Source: Acidobacteriota bacterium
GTDB lineage: Bacteria > Acidobacteriota > Terriglobia > UBA7540
Direction: 5' to 3'
Length of the DNA stretch: 21,589 nucleotides
Assembly (NCBI GenBank): GCA_003165615.1
Contig: PLWR01000209.1
Coordinates: forward strand, 1-21,589
In this document: positions 1 to 7,664 of the stretch, one piece after another
Numbering within the stretch: the first letter of the stretch is position 1
Layout: every line of letters begins with the position of its first letter
The notes under the pieces: model-generated
Told to the model about the DNA's origin: nothing
The model's input: only the letters and a program-made list of their open reading frames with translations
The model's database searches: none
Translations under genes and position numbers: made by a program

Positions 1-373
1 CGCGCAGCAGGTCCGTCTGGGCAATAGGCAGGTTGTACCGCGCCACGGCAATGTCCAAGTTGTTTTCCAGGGCCAGCGCGATGGTGTCATCGAGTGCCAG
101 CATCAGTTTGCCGTCGACAATCAGATTTTGAAGCCGCCGTGAGTTGTCCAGACGCGGTTCGGGAACGAAGGGGGTGGTGTAGGGATAAAGAACATTGGGA
201 AAGCTGTGGCCGTTCGAGTAGTCGAAGGGGGTCGCTTCACCACGTGGTAGCGGCGGTCTGTCGCTGCCGTCCGAGACCCCTTGGACCTCCTGGCAGGTGG
301 CCAGCCCGGGGAAAAATAGGCTCAGAAAAATAGCCGTCATTAGCAACCGCCGAAATTGCCTTCTTGTCACCAT
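1..373 (-). CDS. TolC-family outer-membrane efflux protein, N-terminal part (runs off window)
   Basis: The minus-strand frame opens with ATG at 373 and is still open at base 1, so only about 124 residues of the N-terminus are present. Residues 1-30 look like a signal peptide: basic MVTRRQFRR, then a hydrophobic stretch ending near GLATC. About 60 residues of Pro/Ser-rich linker follow. The segment DDTIALALENNLDIAVAR matches the first helix of TolC/OEP-type outer-membrane channels, which carry substrates from the periplasm to the outside. It lies 142 bases downstream of the ADOP permease on the same strand, so it probably ends a transcript starting before the adaptor gene. The Shine-Dalgarno signal (GGTGAAG, about 6 bases before the start) is weak. 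Family assignment rests on the helix pattern and on the adaptor/permease neighbours; the substrate is unknown. Confidence 0.72.
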   Translation of the reverse strand, partial: MVTRRQFRRLLMTAIFLSLFFPGLATCQEVQGVSDGSDRPPLPRGEATPFDYSNGHSFPNVLYPYTTPFVPEPRLDNSRRLQNLIVDGKLMLALDDTIALALENNLDIAVARYNLPIAQTDLLR

Positions 374-397
374 GCTCGCTTCACCGTTTGGTTTCAC

Positions 398-518
398 GTG
401 TCAGGTTCTGGGTGCCAGGTTCTCTGTACTCGGTGTTGGACTTTGGGCTTTCTAAGTCCCTAGCCCCTGACACCTGGTACCCATCCCTGTCACCTGTCAC
501 CTGTAACCTGTTACCTAT
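398..518. repeat. Intergenic CAGGTGT-type repeat cluster with heptamer tandem
   Basis: The spacer between the permease and the TolC-like gene is built of related short words in both orientations. GTGTCAGG (398-405) is the exact inverse of CCTGACAC (466-473). TGGGTGCCAGG (409-419) is the inverse of CCTGGTACCCA (473-483) with one mismatch. From about 485 to 518 there is a 7-base tandem: CACCTGT, CACCTGT, AACCTGT, TACCTAT. The last unit overlaps the permease stop codon at 515-517. Words of the same type recur at 6016-6080 and 8899-8910. Confidence 0.7.
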
Positions 519-3157
519 TCGTGCCTCAGCGCCACCATGGGATCGACCTTGGTTGCCCGGCGGGCGGGGATGTAGCTGGCCAGCAGTGCCACGGCAAGCA
601 ATAGCAATACGACCGCAACAAATGTCAGCGGGTCCGTGGGCCGAACTTCATAGAGGTAGGCCGCCAGGAGTCGCGTCAATGCAAGTGCACTGGCAACGCC
701 GGTGGTGATTCCGATGAGCAGCCATTTGGCATTTTGGCCGGCGACCAACCACATGATTTGTTGCCCTCTGGCGCCGAGGGCCATGCAAATGCCAATTTCA
801 TGCGTCCGTTGCCGCACCCCATAGGAAACCACGCCGTAGATCCCAACGCCCGCCAGCACCAGGGCGATCAGCGCGAACACCCCGATCAATTGCATCACAA
901 ACCGCCTCCCCGCCGCTTCGGTGGAAACCAGTTCATCCATGGTCTTAATATCGGTGACCGGCTGGTCGGGGTCCACGCGCCAGATCTCTTTTTTGACTCC
1001 AGGGATCAGAAAGGAAGGTTCGGAGGTAGTCCGCAGAACCATGGCCATCTCATCTGATGGCCATTGAGTGTAGGGCATGAACAGTTCAGTTTCGGGCGGT
1101 GCGTCCAGCCCCAGTTGCCGGACGTCGCCCACGATTCCAACGATCGTCAGTTCCTGCGGTTTGAAATCGACGCTGGACCCTTTTGAGGTAGACACCACAC
1201 TGCCTCGGTAAACTCTTATGGTTTTACCAACCGGATCGTCGTTCGGCCAGTACTTCTGGGCCATGCTGCGGTTGACCACACCGACCAGGGGCGAGCGCGC
1301 GGAATCGGCAGTCCGAATCTCCCGCCCATTCAGCAGTGGTATCCCCATGGTGCGGAAGTAGTTGGGACTCACGGCATGATAGGCTGCCACGCCTTGCCCC
1401 GGGTGGGCCCCCAGAATCTCGAAGCCGTTCCGATTGTGGGACCTCGTCAAAGGTAAGTCCACGATCGCGCCCACGGAAAGCACAGACGGCAGGGTTTCGA
1501 ACCGTTGCAGCACCTGTTCAAAGAAGGCCGCCTGGTTCTCCCCAGAAGCGTACTTCGCGCCCGCCAGATTAACGTCCATGGTCAGTAACCGTTCCGTCCG
1601 GAACCCGACGTCGGTTTCCAGCAGGCGGAGCAGGCTTTTCATCATCAGGCCGGCACCTGCCAGCAAGATGAAGGACAACGCCACTTCCAGCGCTATCAGG
1701 GCGCCGCGAATCCGGCCGGTGCGAACGCTCGCCCCGGCGCTTCGCGCGAGCTTGGTGGTTCTCCAGGCTGGCAACAATCCGGACAGAACGCAGCACAGCA
1801 CAGACAGAAGCGCGGTGAAAATCAATACCGTGGAGTTGAGCTCGAAGCCGGCATCATGAACGCGCGTGAAGAAGGAGGTGTGTTGGGGCACGGCGGACCC
1901 CAGCAGCGGGAATATCCAATATGCCAGTTCAACCCCCAGAGCACCCCCCATGCCCGCAAGCAACAGGCTTTCAGTTAGCAACTGCCGCACAATGCGTGAG
2001 CGCGTCGCACCCACAGCGGTTCGGATGGCGATCTCGCGCCCTCGCGTGGCGCCTTGGGAAAGCAGCAGGTTGGCCACATTGGTGCATGCGATGAGCAGCA
2101 CGAAAGCCACGGCCCCGAGCAAAAGCCACACCGTCCGGCGCACATCGGAAACGACGTATTGGCCAAGCTGGCCAAGGACGATTCCTTGGTCGCGGTTAGT
2201 CTGGGGATAGGCTTGCGCGAGGCGGGCGGCGATTCCGTTCATCTCCGCCCTCGCTTGCTGCTCGGATGTGCCGGTGGCAAGGCGTCCGATCACCCGCAAC
2301 CAGTAGCTCCCACGCTGGGGGTTCGGAATGACTGGCACGAAAACCTCAGGGGCGGCTTCCCACCGGTGCGGTGGAAATTGGAAATGCGGAGGCAAGACCC
2401 CCAGCACCGTGTACGCCATGCCCTCCAAATGGATAGGCTTGCCAACAATCCCGGCATCACCGCCGAACCGCCTGCGCCACAACTCGTAGGTCAACAGGAC
2501 GACGTGTGGGTCATCAGTGGGGCTAAATTCACGGCCCAACAACGGGGGAATTCCCAACAGGGCAAAGAGCCCCGGCGTGCTATATAAGCCATGCAAACGT
2601 TCGGGCTCTGGCGTCCCGGTCAGGTTGAAAGATCCTTCGCGGTACCCAGCCATGGCCTCAAGTGCGTGGCTCTGTTCATGCCAGTCCTGAAAATTGGGGT
2701 ACGACGACGCGACCATGGCCTTCTGAGGGCTCTTCTCATATGGGAAAAACATATACAACCGGTCTGGGTGTGAATAAGGGAGCGGGTGCAACAAGACCGC
2801 GTCAAGGAGGCTGAACACGGCCACATTTCCGCCGATACCGAGCGCGAGCGTGAGAACCGCCACGACCGTGAAGCCGGGGTTCTTCGCAAGCATCCGCAAA
2901 CCGAAGCGAAGGTCCTGAAGCAGAGTGTCGATGAAGCGCACGCCCCAAGCGTCGCGGCATTCTTCCTTGACCTGTTCGATGCCGCCGAAGCTGCGCAAGG
3001 CCGCGTAGCGAGCCTCTTTCGGGTTCATCCCTGCCGCGATGTTCTGCTCGGTCTGCTTTTCGAGATGGAACGCCAGCTCATCGGAGAGTTCCTGGTCGAG
3101 TTCCTCTTTCCGGGAAAGCGCGCGCAGACGACGGAGAAGTTTCATAATGGGATCCAT
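515..3157 (-). CDS. ADOP-type ABC transporter permease (duplicated MacB/FtsX permease)
   Basis: This 880-residue integral membrane protein matches the acidobacterial duplicated orphan permease type. A helical N-terminal region (about 5-65, with [18 protein letters not shown]) is followed by two copies of a MacB-like periplasmic domain plus FtsX permease domain. Copy 1 has its first membrane helix near 90-115 ([20 protein letters not shown]) and a helix bundle around 340-470. Copy 2 starts with a helix near 485-505 and ends with helices near 755-870. The closing sequence [18 protein letters not shown] is the normal MacB-permease end. MacB-like permeases work with a separate ATPase and move substrates or extract lipoproteins from the periplasm; no ATPase gene is in this window. 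ATG 3157 was chosen because AAGG lies 9 bases upstream; GTG 3160 and ATG 3145 are alternatives. The adaptor gene lies upstream and the TolC-like gene downstream, both on the same strand. Confidence 0.93.
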   Translation of the reverse strand: MDPIMKLLRRLRALSRKEELDQELSDELAFHLEKQTEQNIAAGMNPKEARYAALRSFGGIEQVKEECRDAWGVRFIDTLLQDLRFGLRMLAKNPGFTVVAVLTLALGIGGNVAVFSLLDAVLLHPLPYSHPDRLYMFFPYEKSPQKAMVASSYPNFQDWHEQSHALEAMAGYREGSFNLTGTPEPERLHGLYSTPGLFALLGIPPLLGREFSPTDDPHVVLLTYELWRRRFGGDAGIVGKPIHLEGMAYTVLGVLPPHFQFPPHRWEAAPEVFVPVIPNPQRGSYWLRVIGRLATGTSEQQARAEMNGIAARLAQAYPQTNRDQGIVLGQLGQYVVSDVRRTVWLLLGAVAFVLLIACTNVANLLLSQGATRGREIAIRTAVGATRSRIVRQLLTESLLLAGMGGALGVELAYWIFPLLGSAVPQHTSFFTRVHDAGFELNSTVLIFTALLSVLCCVLSGLLPAWRTTKLARSAGASVRTGRIRGALIALEVALSFILLAGAGLMMKSLLRLLETDVGFRTERLLTMDVNLAGAKYASGENQAAFFEQVLQRFETLPSVLSVGAIVDLPLTRSHNRNGFEILGAHPGQGVAAYHAVSPNYFRTMGIPLLNGREIRTADSARSPLVGVVNRSMAQKYWPNDDPVGKTIRVYRGSVVSTSKGSSVDFKPQELTIVGIVGDVRQLGLDAPPETELFMPYTQWPSDEMAMVLRTTSEPSFLIPGVKKEIWRVDPDQPVTDIKTMDELVSTEAAGRRFVMQLIGVFALIALVLAGVGIYGVVSYGVRQRTHEIGICMALGARGQQIMWLVAGQNAKWLLIGITTGVASALALTRLLAAYLYEVRPTDPLTFVAVVLLLLAVALLASYIPARRATKVDPMVALRHE

Positions 3158-3294
3158 CACTATTTACCTTCAATGAGGCGCCGGTATCGTCGTCGGCGCG
3201 ATCGTGCTCTAACCGCTACCACTTGTCTCAACGCTTCCGACTCAGGGCCCTCGGCGACTGGCCGGCGTAAACACTGAAGCTCAAGAATCGTCTT

Positions 3295-3326
3295 TTGACC
3301 GCCACGGATGGTGTATGATGTACACC
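3295..3326 (+). promoter_or_regulatory. Putative vapBC promoter/operator
   Basis: A TATGAT -10-like hexamer lies at 3314-3319, only 7 bases before ATG 3327, which fits a leaderless or nearly leaderless vapB transcript. TTGACC (3295-3300) resembles a -35 box, but the 13-base spacing is too short, so the -35 assignment is doubtful. The inverted repeat GTGTA-N5-TACAC (3311-3325) overlaps the -10 hexamer. That is where a RHH antitoxin would be expected to bind for autoregulation. No Shine-Dalgarno sequence precedes ATG 3327. Confidence 0.45.
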
Positions 3327-3578
3327 ATGAGACGAACTCAACTTTATATCGACGATGACCTTTGGGGAACCCTCCGCATCCGCTCGAAGCAGGCGGGTAC
3401 TTCCGTCTCCAATCTGGTTCGCCAGGCGGTGCGAGAGAAGTACTCGACCGGGCTTGCCAGCCGCGAGCAGGCCATGCGGGCTTTTGCCGGAATCTGGAAG
3501 GGCCGGACCGACCTTGCTGATCCCGAGGCCTACCTGCGTGCACTGCGCAAGGGCTCACGGCTGAAGAGGTTGCGATGA
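3327..3578 (+). CDS. vapB: VapB-type antitoxin (ribbon-helix-helix)
   Basis: The 83-residue protein starts RRTQLYIDDDLWGTLRIRS, a beta strand followed by a helix, as in CopG/Arc-type ribbon-helix-helix DNA-binding antitoxins. The second helix is near SVSNLVRQAVREKY (about 27-40). The C-terminal half is charged and would contact the toxin. The last four bases overlap the vapC start (ATGA at 3575-3578), which is usual for a co-translated toxin-antitoxin pair. ATG 3327 was preferred over ATG 3315/3318, because those codons fall inside the putative -10 and operator. The pair sits in the opposite orientation between an adaptor gene and a permease gene, suggesting later insertion. Confidence 0.85.
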   Translation: MRRTQLYIDDDLWGTLRIRSKQAGTSVSNLVRQAVREKYSTGLASREQAMRAFAGIWKGRTDLADPEAYLRALRKGSRLKRLR

Positions 3579-3952
3579 AAGCCATCCTGATCGATTCAGA
3601 CATTCTCATCGACGTGGCGCGTGGACGGGATGCGCGCCTGCTGGCCCGGTGGACCGAATTGAGCGGAAGTGATGCGGTCATTGCCTGCTCACCCGTAACG
3701 GTGGCGGAGATGTGGCATGGCGCGCGGCCTGGTGAATACCAGGCGCTCGACGCGCTGTTCCGCGCCCTGATGTGCGTACCCATCGGCCCGGAAATCGGGC
3801 GCCGTGCCGGCGACTACCTGCGGCAGTTCGCCAGAAGCCACCATGTGGAATTGGGCGACGCATTGATCGCCGCCACCGCCTCGATTCACAACCTTACCCT
3901 CTGGACGCATAACCGAAAACACTATCCCATGAAGGACTGCCTGTTCCTTTAA
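3575..3952 (+). CDS. vapC: VapC-type PIN-domain ribonuclease toxin
   Basis: This 125-residue protein has the size and acidic-residue pattern of PIN-domain RNases. D7 lies in ILIDSDILID, E45 in VTVAEMWHGA, D95 in VELGDALIAATA, and THNRKHYP at 111-118 corresponds to the usual T-x-N-x-K-x-F/Y-P end motif. VapC toxins cut tRNA or rRNA with Mg2+ when their VapB partner is degraded; the target of this one cannot be read from sequence. It starts inside the vapB stop (4-base overlap) and ends 30 bases before the convergent adaptor gene. The catalytic acids appear intact, so it is probably functional. Confidence 0.92.
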   Translation: MKAILIDSDILIDVARGRDARLLARWTELSGSDAVIACSPVTVAEMWHGARPGEYQALDALFRALMCVPIGPEIGRRAGDYLRQFARSHHVELGDALIAATASIHNLTLWTHNRKHYPMKDCLFL

Positions 3953-3982
3953 CTCATCACTCGTCACTGAAGTCTGATTCTG

Positions 3983-5212
3983 TCAAACCCATCCCACCGC
4001 GACATGTCGGAGAGGATGACTTCGTCCGGGTTGCAATCCTTCCACGACTTCAATCGTACTGACCGAGGTGCGGCCAAACGTCACGGGGACGCGCACGGCC
4101 TCTTTGCCGCCATTCACGAGCTTGAAGAGCGAGATCTTGCTATTGGCCTGCCCCAGGGTTGGCCGGCCGACATAGATCACATCGCTCAGCCGCTCGATGG
4201 TGATCGTGCCATCCACACTCAGGTCGGGCACCGCGCCCGGCTGCAGCGGGTCGTCGAGCGTCACGTCTACCGTGCGCGTTCCGTTGATCACGGACGGATC
4301 GATGCGAACCACATGCCCGGCGATGGCGCCATTATGCGTATCGATGCTGGCCTTCTGGGTCAACTGCACATCTTTCGCCTGCGTTTCGGCAATCTTGAGC
4401 TGCGCCTTGAGATGCGTCGGTTGGGCGACCTTGGCCAGGATGGTCCCGGCTTCCACGCTCTGTCCTACCTCGACGGGAACTTCCTGGAGCACGCCTTCCG
4501 CCCCGGCGCGCACGCGGAGGGAATCAAGCTGGCTGCGCTTGAGGTTGCCCAGCGCGCGAAGCTGCTCGATTTTGGCCTGCTGGGCGGCAAGCTGCGCCGC
4601 AATGGAATCCGACAGCACCTTCACGCGCTCGGCTTCAATCTGATTTTGCGTGGCGAAGGCGCCGGCTTTAGCGGCCGAGAGCTTCTGATTCAGTTCGGAC
4701 TGAAGCCCGAGCTTCACCAGCGCATCGTCCTTCTCCGCGGTAAGGTGGGCTTGCTCATAATCCGACTGCACGGTGGCTGCTGTGACCCTTTGGTCAAGAA
4801 GCTTGCTGTCAAGTTGCGCTTTGAGGCTATTGGCATCGGCTAACGCCTGCTTCAACTGCCACTCCGCATCCAGGGAGGCCTGCGCAAGTTCCGGGTTGGT
4901 CAGTTCGATCAGGACGGTGTCCGCTTTGACCGCGATGCCGGGCAACAACCGGCGTTTGACGCGTCCATCCGTCACGGCGGGAATCCACAGGATGTCTTCT
5001 GGAACGAGCGTGCCCAGGCCGCGCACTTCCCGCACCATCGGCCCGCGCTTTACGGTGTCTGGCCAAACCGTGGCGCGCTCAACCGTGGGCGCAGCCGGGC
5101 CGAGGCGCGAGAGCCCCAGCGTGATAGTGAGAATCGTTACGCCACCCAGGAAACCATAGATAATCCGCCGCGTTCGCCGCTTGCGGGCCTCGGATTCGCG
5201 GGGGATGTCCAT
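3983..5212 (-). CDS. Efflux periplasmic adaptor subunit (HlyD/RND type), 3' end frameshifted
   Basis: The protein has 409 residues. A membrane anchor lies near 17-38 (IIYGFLGGVTILTITLGLSRLG), the first half of a lipoyl/barrel-sandwich domain at about 60-105, a long Ala/Gln/Leu/Lys-rich coiled-coil hairpin at about 110-245, the second lipoyl half near RVRAGAEGVLQEVPVEVGQSV, and then beta-barrel segments. Such adaptors join an inner-membrane transporter to a TolC-type channel. The last 13 residues (RSHPLRHVAVGWV) do not fit the family. Moving one frame at about 4021-4027 restores DEVILSDMSRWDGF and an ending at 3965, which is the usual adaptor C-terminus. One base therefore seems lost after codons for GLQPG. 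AGGG lies 9 bases before ATG 5212. The gene heads the efflux set and has a good promoter at 5319-5347. Confidence 0.88.
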   Translation of the reverse strand: MDIPRESEARKRRTRRIIYGFLGGVTILTITLGLSRLGPAAPTVERATVWPDTVKRGPMVREVRGLGTLVPEDILWIPAVTDGRVKRRLLPGIAVKADTVLIELTNPELAQASLDAEWQLKQALADANSLKAQLDSKLLDQRVTAATVQSDYEQAHLTAEKDDALVKLGLQSELNQKLSAAKAGAFATQNQIEAERVKVLSDSIAAQLAAQQAKIEQLRALGNLKRSQLDSLRVRAGAEGVLQEVPVEVGQSVEAGTILAKVAQPTHLKAQLKIAETQAKDVQLTQKASIDTHNGAIAGHVVRIDPSVINGTRTVDVTLDDPLQPGAVPDLSVDGTITIERLSDVIYVGRPTLGQANSKISLFKLVNGGKEAVRVPVTFGRTSVSTIEVVEGLQPGRSHPLRHVAVGWV

Positions 5213-5318
5213 GGCTTGATGCCCTTAGAAACTTGTCTTCAGTACCGCGGCGAATGGGGAGAGGGTCTGCGGGGAAGAATGTGGGCGAGCGCATCTCCTC
5301 TAGACATTCGACATGAGC

Positions 5319-5347
5319 AAGGTAGGCCCGCTCCTGTAGATTGTCAA
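5319..5347 (-). promoter_or_regulatory. Sigma-70-type promoter for the efflux genes
   Basis: On the minus strand TTGACA (5347-5342) is a perfect -35 box. It is followed after exactly 17 bases by TACCTT (5324-5319), which matches four of six -10 positions. Transcription would start near 5312 and leave a leader of about 100 bases before the adaptor ATG at 5212. No other box pair of this quality was found in the gap on this strand. Confidence 0.65.
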
Positions 5348-5508
5348 GGGGAAAAGTCTGGGCCAAGCCGGAGCGCCGTGTTCGGGCCCCAATGGCCCGG
5401 TTTTTGCCTGACTCGATCAAGGCCACTGATGACATTAGTGGGGTATGGCTTGGCGCGCCCCGTACAAGGCTAGTGTAGGGCGTCTGTGCAGAGCCTGGGG
5501 ATTTCCCG

Positions 5509-5514
5509 TACAAT
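5509..5514 (+). promoter_or_regulatory. Possible -10 box of the EVE gene
   Basis: TACAAT (5509-5514) matches five of six positions of the -10 consensus and lies 46 bases before ATG 5560. The corresponding -35 position (GTGCAG at 5486-5491, spacing 17) is poor. The assignment is therefore weak. Confidence 0.35.
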
Positions 5515-5559
5515 GGCTCCTTTAGTTTAGCCCGATCAGCATTTTGTGGAGGGAATACC

Positions 5560-5994
5560 ATGGCGGCCAAATGGTTGTTGAAATCTGACCCCGAACACTA
5601 TTCCTTTTTCGACCTCGAGCGTGACGGCAAAACCGTTTGGGACGGAATCTCGAATAATCTGGCGCTGAAGAACCTTCGCAAGGTGCGACACGGAGACCTG
5701 GTGATGATCTATCACACCGGAAGTGAACGCGCCGTAGTGGGCCTGGCGGAGGCTGCCAGTGATCCTTATCCCGACCCTCAACAAAAAGACGCGCGGCTGG
5801 TGGTGATCGATTTACAGGCCAGGGAGAAACTCGCCCGGGCGGTGACTCTGGACGAGATCAAGAAATCCAGTGCGCTCAAAAGTTTTGACCTCGTGCGGCT
5901 GCCGCGACTTTCCGTGATGCCGGTCTCCGACGCTCAGTGGAATGCCATCCTGGCGATGGCGGGGATAAAGACGGCCACACCGCAGAGACGCTGA
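5560..5994 (+). CDS. EVE-domain (PUA-like) protein
   Basis: The 144-residue protein is one EVE domain. It begins KWLLKSDPEHYSFFDLERDGKTVWDGI, continues with NNLALKNLRKVRHGDLVMIYHTG (about 30-53), then VVGLAEAASDPYPDP and a C-terminal FDLVRLPRLSVMPVSDAQWNAI. EVE proteins resemble THYN1 and bind modified bases in nucleic acids through a PUA-like pocket; the ligand here is unknown. GGAGGG at 5548-5553 lies 6 bases before ATG 5560, a strong ribosome-binding site. The family part ends near residue 137; the final TATPQRR is coded by a CCGCAGAGACGC-type repeat that continues into the gap. The next gene, a uracil-DNA glycosylase on the same strand, also acts on unusual bases in DNA, so a functional link is possible but unproven. 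Confidence 0.9.
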   Translation: MAAKWLLKSDPEHYSFFDLERDGKTVWDGISNNLALKNLRKVRHGDLVMIYHTGSERAVVGLAEAASDPYPDPQQKDARLVVIDLQAREKLARAVTLDEIKKSSALKSFDLVRLPRLSVMPVSDAQWNAILAMAGIKTATPQRR

Positions 5995-6105
5995 GCCGCA
6001 GAGAAGGGAGAGGTGTTAGGTGTCCGGTCTCAGGTGTCGGGGAACTTACACCTCTGGTTGCTGACACCTGAGACCTCGATTCTCCCCGCGCCTCTGCGCT
6101 GAGAT
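5977..6105. repeat. Palindromic repeat element between the EVE and UDG genes
   Basis: GGTCTCAGGTGTC (6026-6038) and GACACCTGAGACC (6063-6075) are perfect 13-base inverted arms around a 24-base loop. Outside them, GCAGAGACGCTGAGCCGCAGAG (part of 5983-6006) is mirrored imperfectly by TCTCCCCGCGCCTCTGCGCTGAG (6081-6103). The element therefore looks like nested inverted repeats. There is no run of T after the stem, so an intrinsic terminator is not well supported. The left edge includes the last codons of the EVE gene. Confidence 0.7.
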
Positions 6106-6118
6106 GGACAGGAGATTC

Positions 6119-6817
6119 ATGCCCAAAACGGCTCGTGATCTCGCCCAACTTCAGCAACAGGTGATCGCCTGCACTCGCTGCGCGAACCTCATCGCCTACT
6201 GCCGCAAAGTTGCCAAGGAAAAGCGGCGCATGTATCGCGATTGCGATTACTGGGGAAAACCCGTGCCGAGCTTCGGCGACCCCACAGCCGAGTTGCTGAT
6301 CCTTGGCCTCGCGCCGGGAGCCCATGGCGCCAATCGCACCGGGCGGATGTTTACGGGTGACCGCTCGGGCGAATTCCTGTATCGCGGCCTCTATGAAGCT
6401 GGATTTGCGAATCAGCCTACCTCGCGGGATCGCGGCGACGGGCTGGAACTCCGCAACTGTTACATCACCGCGCCGCTGCGGTGCGCGCCGCCCGCGAATA
6501 AACCCCGTCCGGAAGAATTGCGCAATTGCCAGCCTTACCTAGAGAGGGAATTGGATCTCTTGACGCACATGCGCGCCGTGCTGGTGCTGGGGCGCATCGC
6601 ATTTGAGGCTTACCTGCACGTGGTGGGTCAGCGAGAGGACTTCCCGCGCCGGTCAACTCTGATCTTCTCTCACGGCGCAAGTTTGGCGCTGCCCGAGGAG
6701 CTGCCCCGCCTGTTCTGCTCCTACCACCCCAGCCAGCAAAACACTCAGACCGGCCGCCTGACGGCGGAAATGTTTCAGCAGGTTCTGCGTGATATTCGCA
6801 AGTTTCTGGGTTCCTGA
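6119..6817 (+). CDS. Uracil-DNA glycosylase, family 5 (UDGb-like)
   Basis: This 232-residue DNA-repair enzyme removes uracil, and in this family also other deaminated bases such as hypoxanthine. Motif 1 is at 63-84 and contains GLAPGAHGANRTG and FTGDRSG. Motif 2 is HPSQQNTQTGRLT at 203-215. Both match family 5, whose motif 1 lacks the usual catalytic acid. Four cysteines fit the 4Fe-4S cluster of this group: C18 and C21 (CTRC), C122 (PLRCAP) and C137 (NCQPYL). ATG 6119 was chosen because AGGAG lies 4 bases upstream (6110-6114); the in-frame ATG 6104 lies within the repeat and has no ribosome-binding site. All family motifs are present, so the enzyme is probably active. Confidence 0.93.
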   Translation: MPKTARDLAQLQQQVIACTRCANLIAYCRKVAKEKRRMYRDCDYWGKPVPSFGDPTAELLILGLAPGAHGANRTGRMFTGDRSGEFLYRGLYEAGFANQPTSRDRGDGLELRNCYITAPLRCAPPANKPRPEELRNCQPYLERELDLLTHMRAVLVLGRIAFEAYLHVVGQREDFPRRSTLIFSHGASLALPEELPRLFCSYHPSQQNTQTGRLTAEMFQQVLRDIRKFLGS

Positions 6818-6996
6818 ATCCCCACGGCAAGCATCCTCGGCTTGAACCCCCAAAGGGGCGGCTCAAAAGGGGGCGGGCAGCCGGGCCGGCCGATCTTTAT
6901 GGCAAGCGCGCCTGGTTGAATCAGGCCCGCAGCGGCACAGGGTGGGAACAATTGGCGAAACCACTCCTTGTGTGCCGCGCGCGCCGCAACGCGTGG
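6818..6996. other. Gene-free stretch downstream of the UDG gene
   Basis: No recognisable gene is seen. A small CCCC-AAA-GGGG stem at about 6847-6858 is too short and lacks a following T run, so it is not called as a terminator. The stretch leads into the 3' tail of the doc remnant. Confidence 0.4.
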
Positions 6997-7400
6997 TCAT
7001 CCTGGCGGAGCTTGCTTCGCGCTGGCTGCCGGGATTGTTCCCCGAAACGAAGTTGCAGGGCCGAACGGCGTGCGGCCGGACCAGCGCCGCTGGTCCCTAC
7101 GTATCGGGCGGCGGCCCCCTACCCGCTTGACGTTAGCGCGCATCCAAACAGCAAAGCCGCTTTCGCCGAGGGTTCCGGCAGCAAGTGCCAACACGGCCTG
7201 CGTGGCATCTTCTTCGCTGGCAGTCAAGCGATAGCCATTCATTTCGAGAAACAAGGCGCCAAGGATAAAGCCGGTGCGCTTGTTTCCGTCGATGAAGGGG
7301 TGATTGCGGATGATACTGGCGGTGTAGGCGCTGGCGAGCTCTACCGTGCCGGGGCGGTTTCCATAGGCGTGAAGTTGCTCCGGCCGAGCGAGGCTTGATT
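6997..7400 (-). pseudogene. doc: Truncated Doc (Fic-fold, death-on-curing) toxin
   Basis: The minus-strand frame has clear Doc similarity from about 7398 to 7120: SSLARPEQLHAYG, then VELASAYTASIIRN, the Fic motif HPFIDGNKRTGF (about 7303-7268), ALFLEMNGYRLTAS and a normal ending near FAVWMRANVKRV. Doc toxins AMPylate or phosphorylate a target (EF-Tu for phage P1 Doc) and are paired with a Phd-type antitoxin. The first 40-45 residues are missing: upstream the frame reads TRLNANGEEK, has no ATG or GTG and no family similarity, and no antitoxin is visible. After KRV the frame runs about 40 more residues into a hairpin-rich stretch before a stop at 6997. The Fic motif itself is intact. The break lies at the start of the next plus-strand gene module, suggesting a recombination joint. 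Confidence 0.82.
7078..7096. repeat. Short perfect hairpin (GGACCAGC arms)
   Basis: GGACCAGC and GCTGGTCC form 8-base perfect arms around GCC. It lies in the tail after the doc remnant. It resembles the GGACC-type hairpin at 8593-8617, so both may be remains of one small palindromic repeat family. Confidence 0.6.
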
Positions 7401-7430
7401 TCTCCTCGCCGTTAGCATTAAGTCTAGTTA

Positions 7431-7664
7431 ATGGCCACGAGACTTACCGACCTCGAGATCCAGAACTTTCTAGGAGAGCGAAAGGATTTGCCTCCCGACT
7501 ATTTGCAGCGGCTCCGAACCAAGCCGAAGTCCGGCCATGAAGAGCGGGAAGAGGAAGCGGTTGACTGTCTTTTTGATGACGCTAACTTAAAGGCTCCGGA
7601 AGGCCAGCAGGGCAAATTGTTCAGAAGGAGTGATTTGAGTAAGGAACGAAGTTATGTCCATTGA
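7431..7664 (+). CDS. Short hypothetical protein, possible DUF6978-like gene with internal deletion
   Basis: The 77-residue protein begins [28 protein letters not shown] and is rich in charged residues. It overlaps the following DUF1828-type gene by 11 bases, so the two are probably translated as a pair. From memory, the start resembles the N-terminus of DUF6978-type proteins, and [19 protein letters not shown] resembles their C-terminus. Those proteins are about twice as long, so an internal deletion near residues 35-43 is suspected; this is not proven. No clear Shine-Dalgarno sequence precedes ATG 7431. It starts immediately beyond the broken end of the doc remnant. Function is unknown. Confidence 0.5.
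   Translation: MATRLTDLEIQNFLGERKDLPPDYLQRLRTKPKSGHEEREEEAVDCLFDDANLKAPEGQQGKLFRRSDLSKERSYVH

Larger units (their letters stand above)
5213..5559. other. Divergent intergenic region between the adaptor and EVE genes
   Basis: No convincing gene is seen in these 347 bases; the open frames here show no recognisable protein. The region holds the minus-strand promoter of the adaptor gene (5319-5347) and a -10-like box for the EVE gene (5509-5514). It also has an imperfect palindrome at 5423-5441 (CCACTGAT-GAC-ATTAGTGG, 7 of 8 pairs) and two copies of a CCCGTACAA(T)GGCT word at 5459-5471 and 5505-5518. The last two may be regulator sites, but this is only inferred. Confidence 0.5.

Noticed and set aside
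3160..3783. Minus-strand 207-codon frame antisense to vapBC, touching the permease start
   Set aside because: I checked whether its end was a remnant of a PadR regulator or ABC ATPase. No motif of either is seen, and most of it is antisense to vapBC.
6840..6870. CCCC-AAA-GGGG stem as a terminator after the UDG gene
   Set aside because: The stem is very short and no T run follows.
6916..7398. 160-codon plus-strand frame
   Set aside because: It is antisense to the doc remnant, which has the recognisable Fic motif; the plus-strand product resembles nothing.
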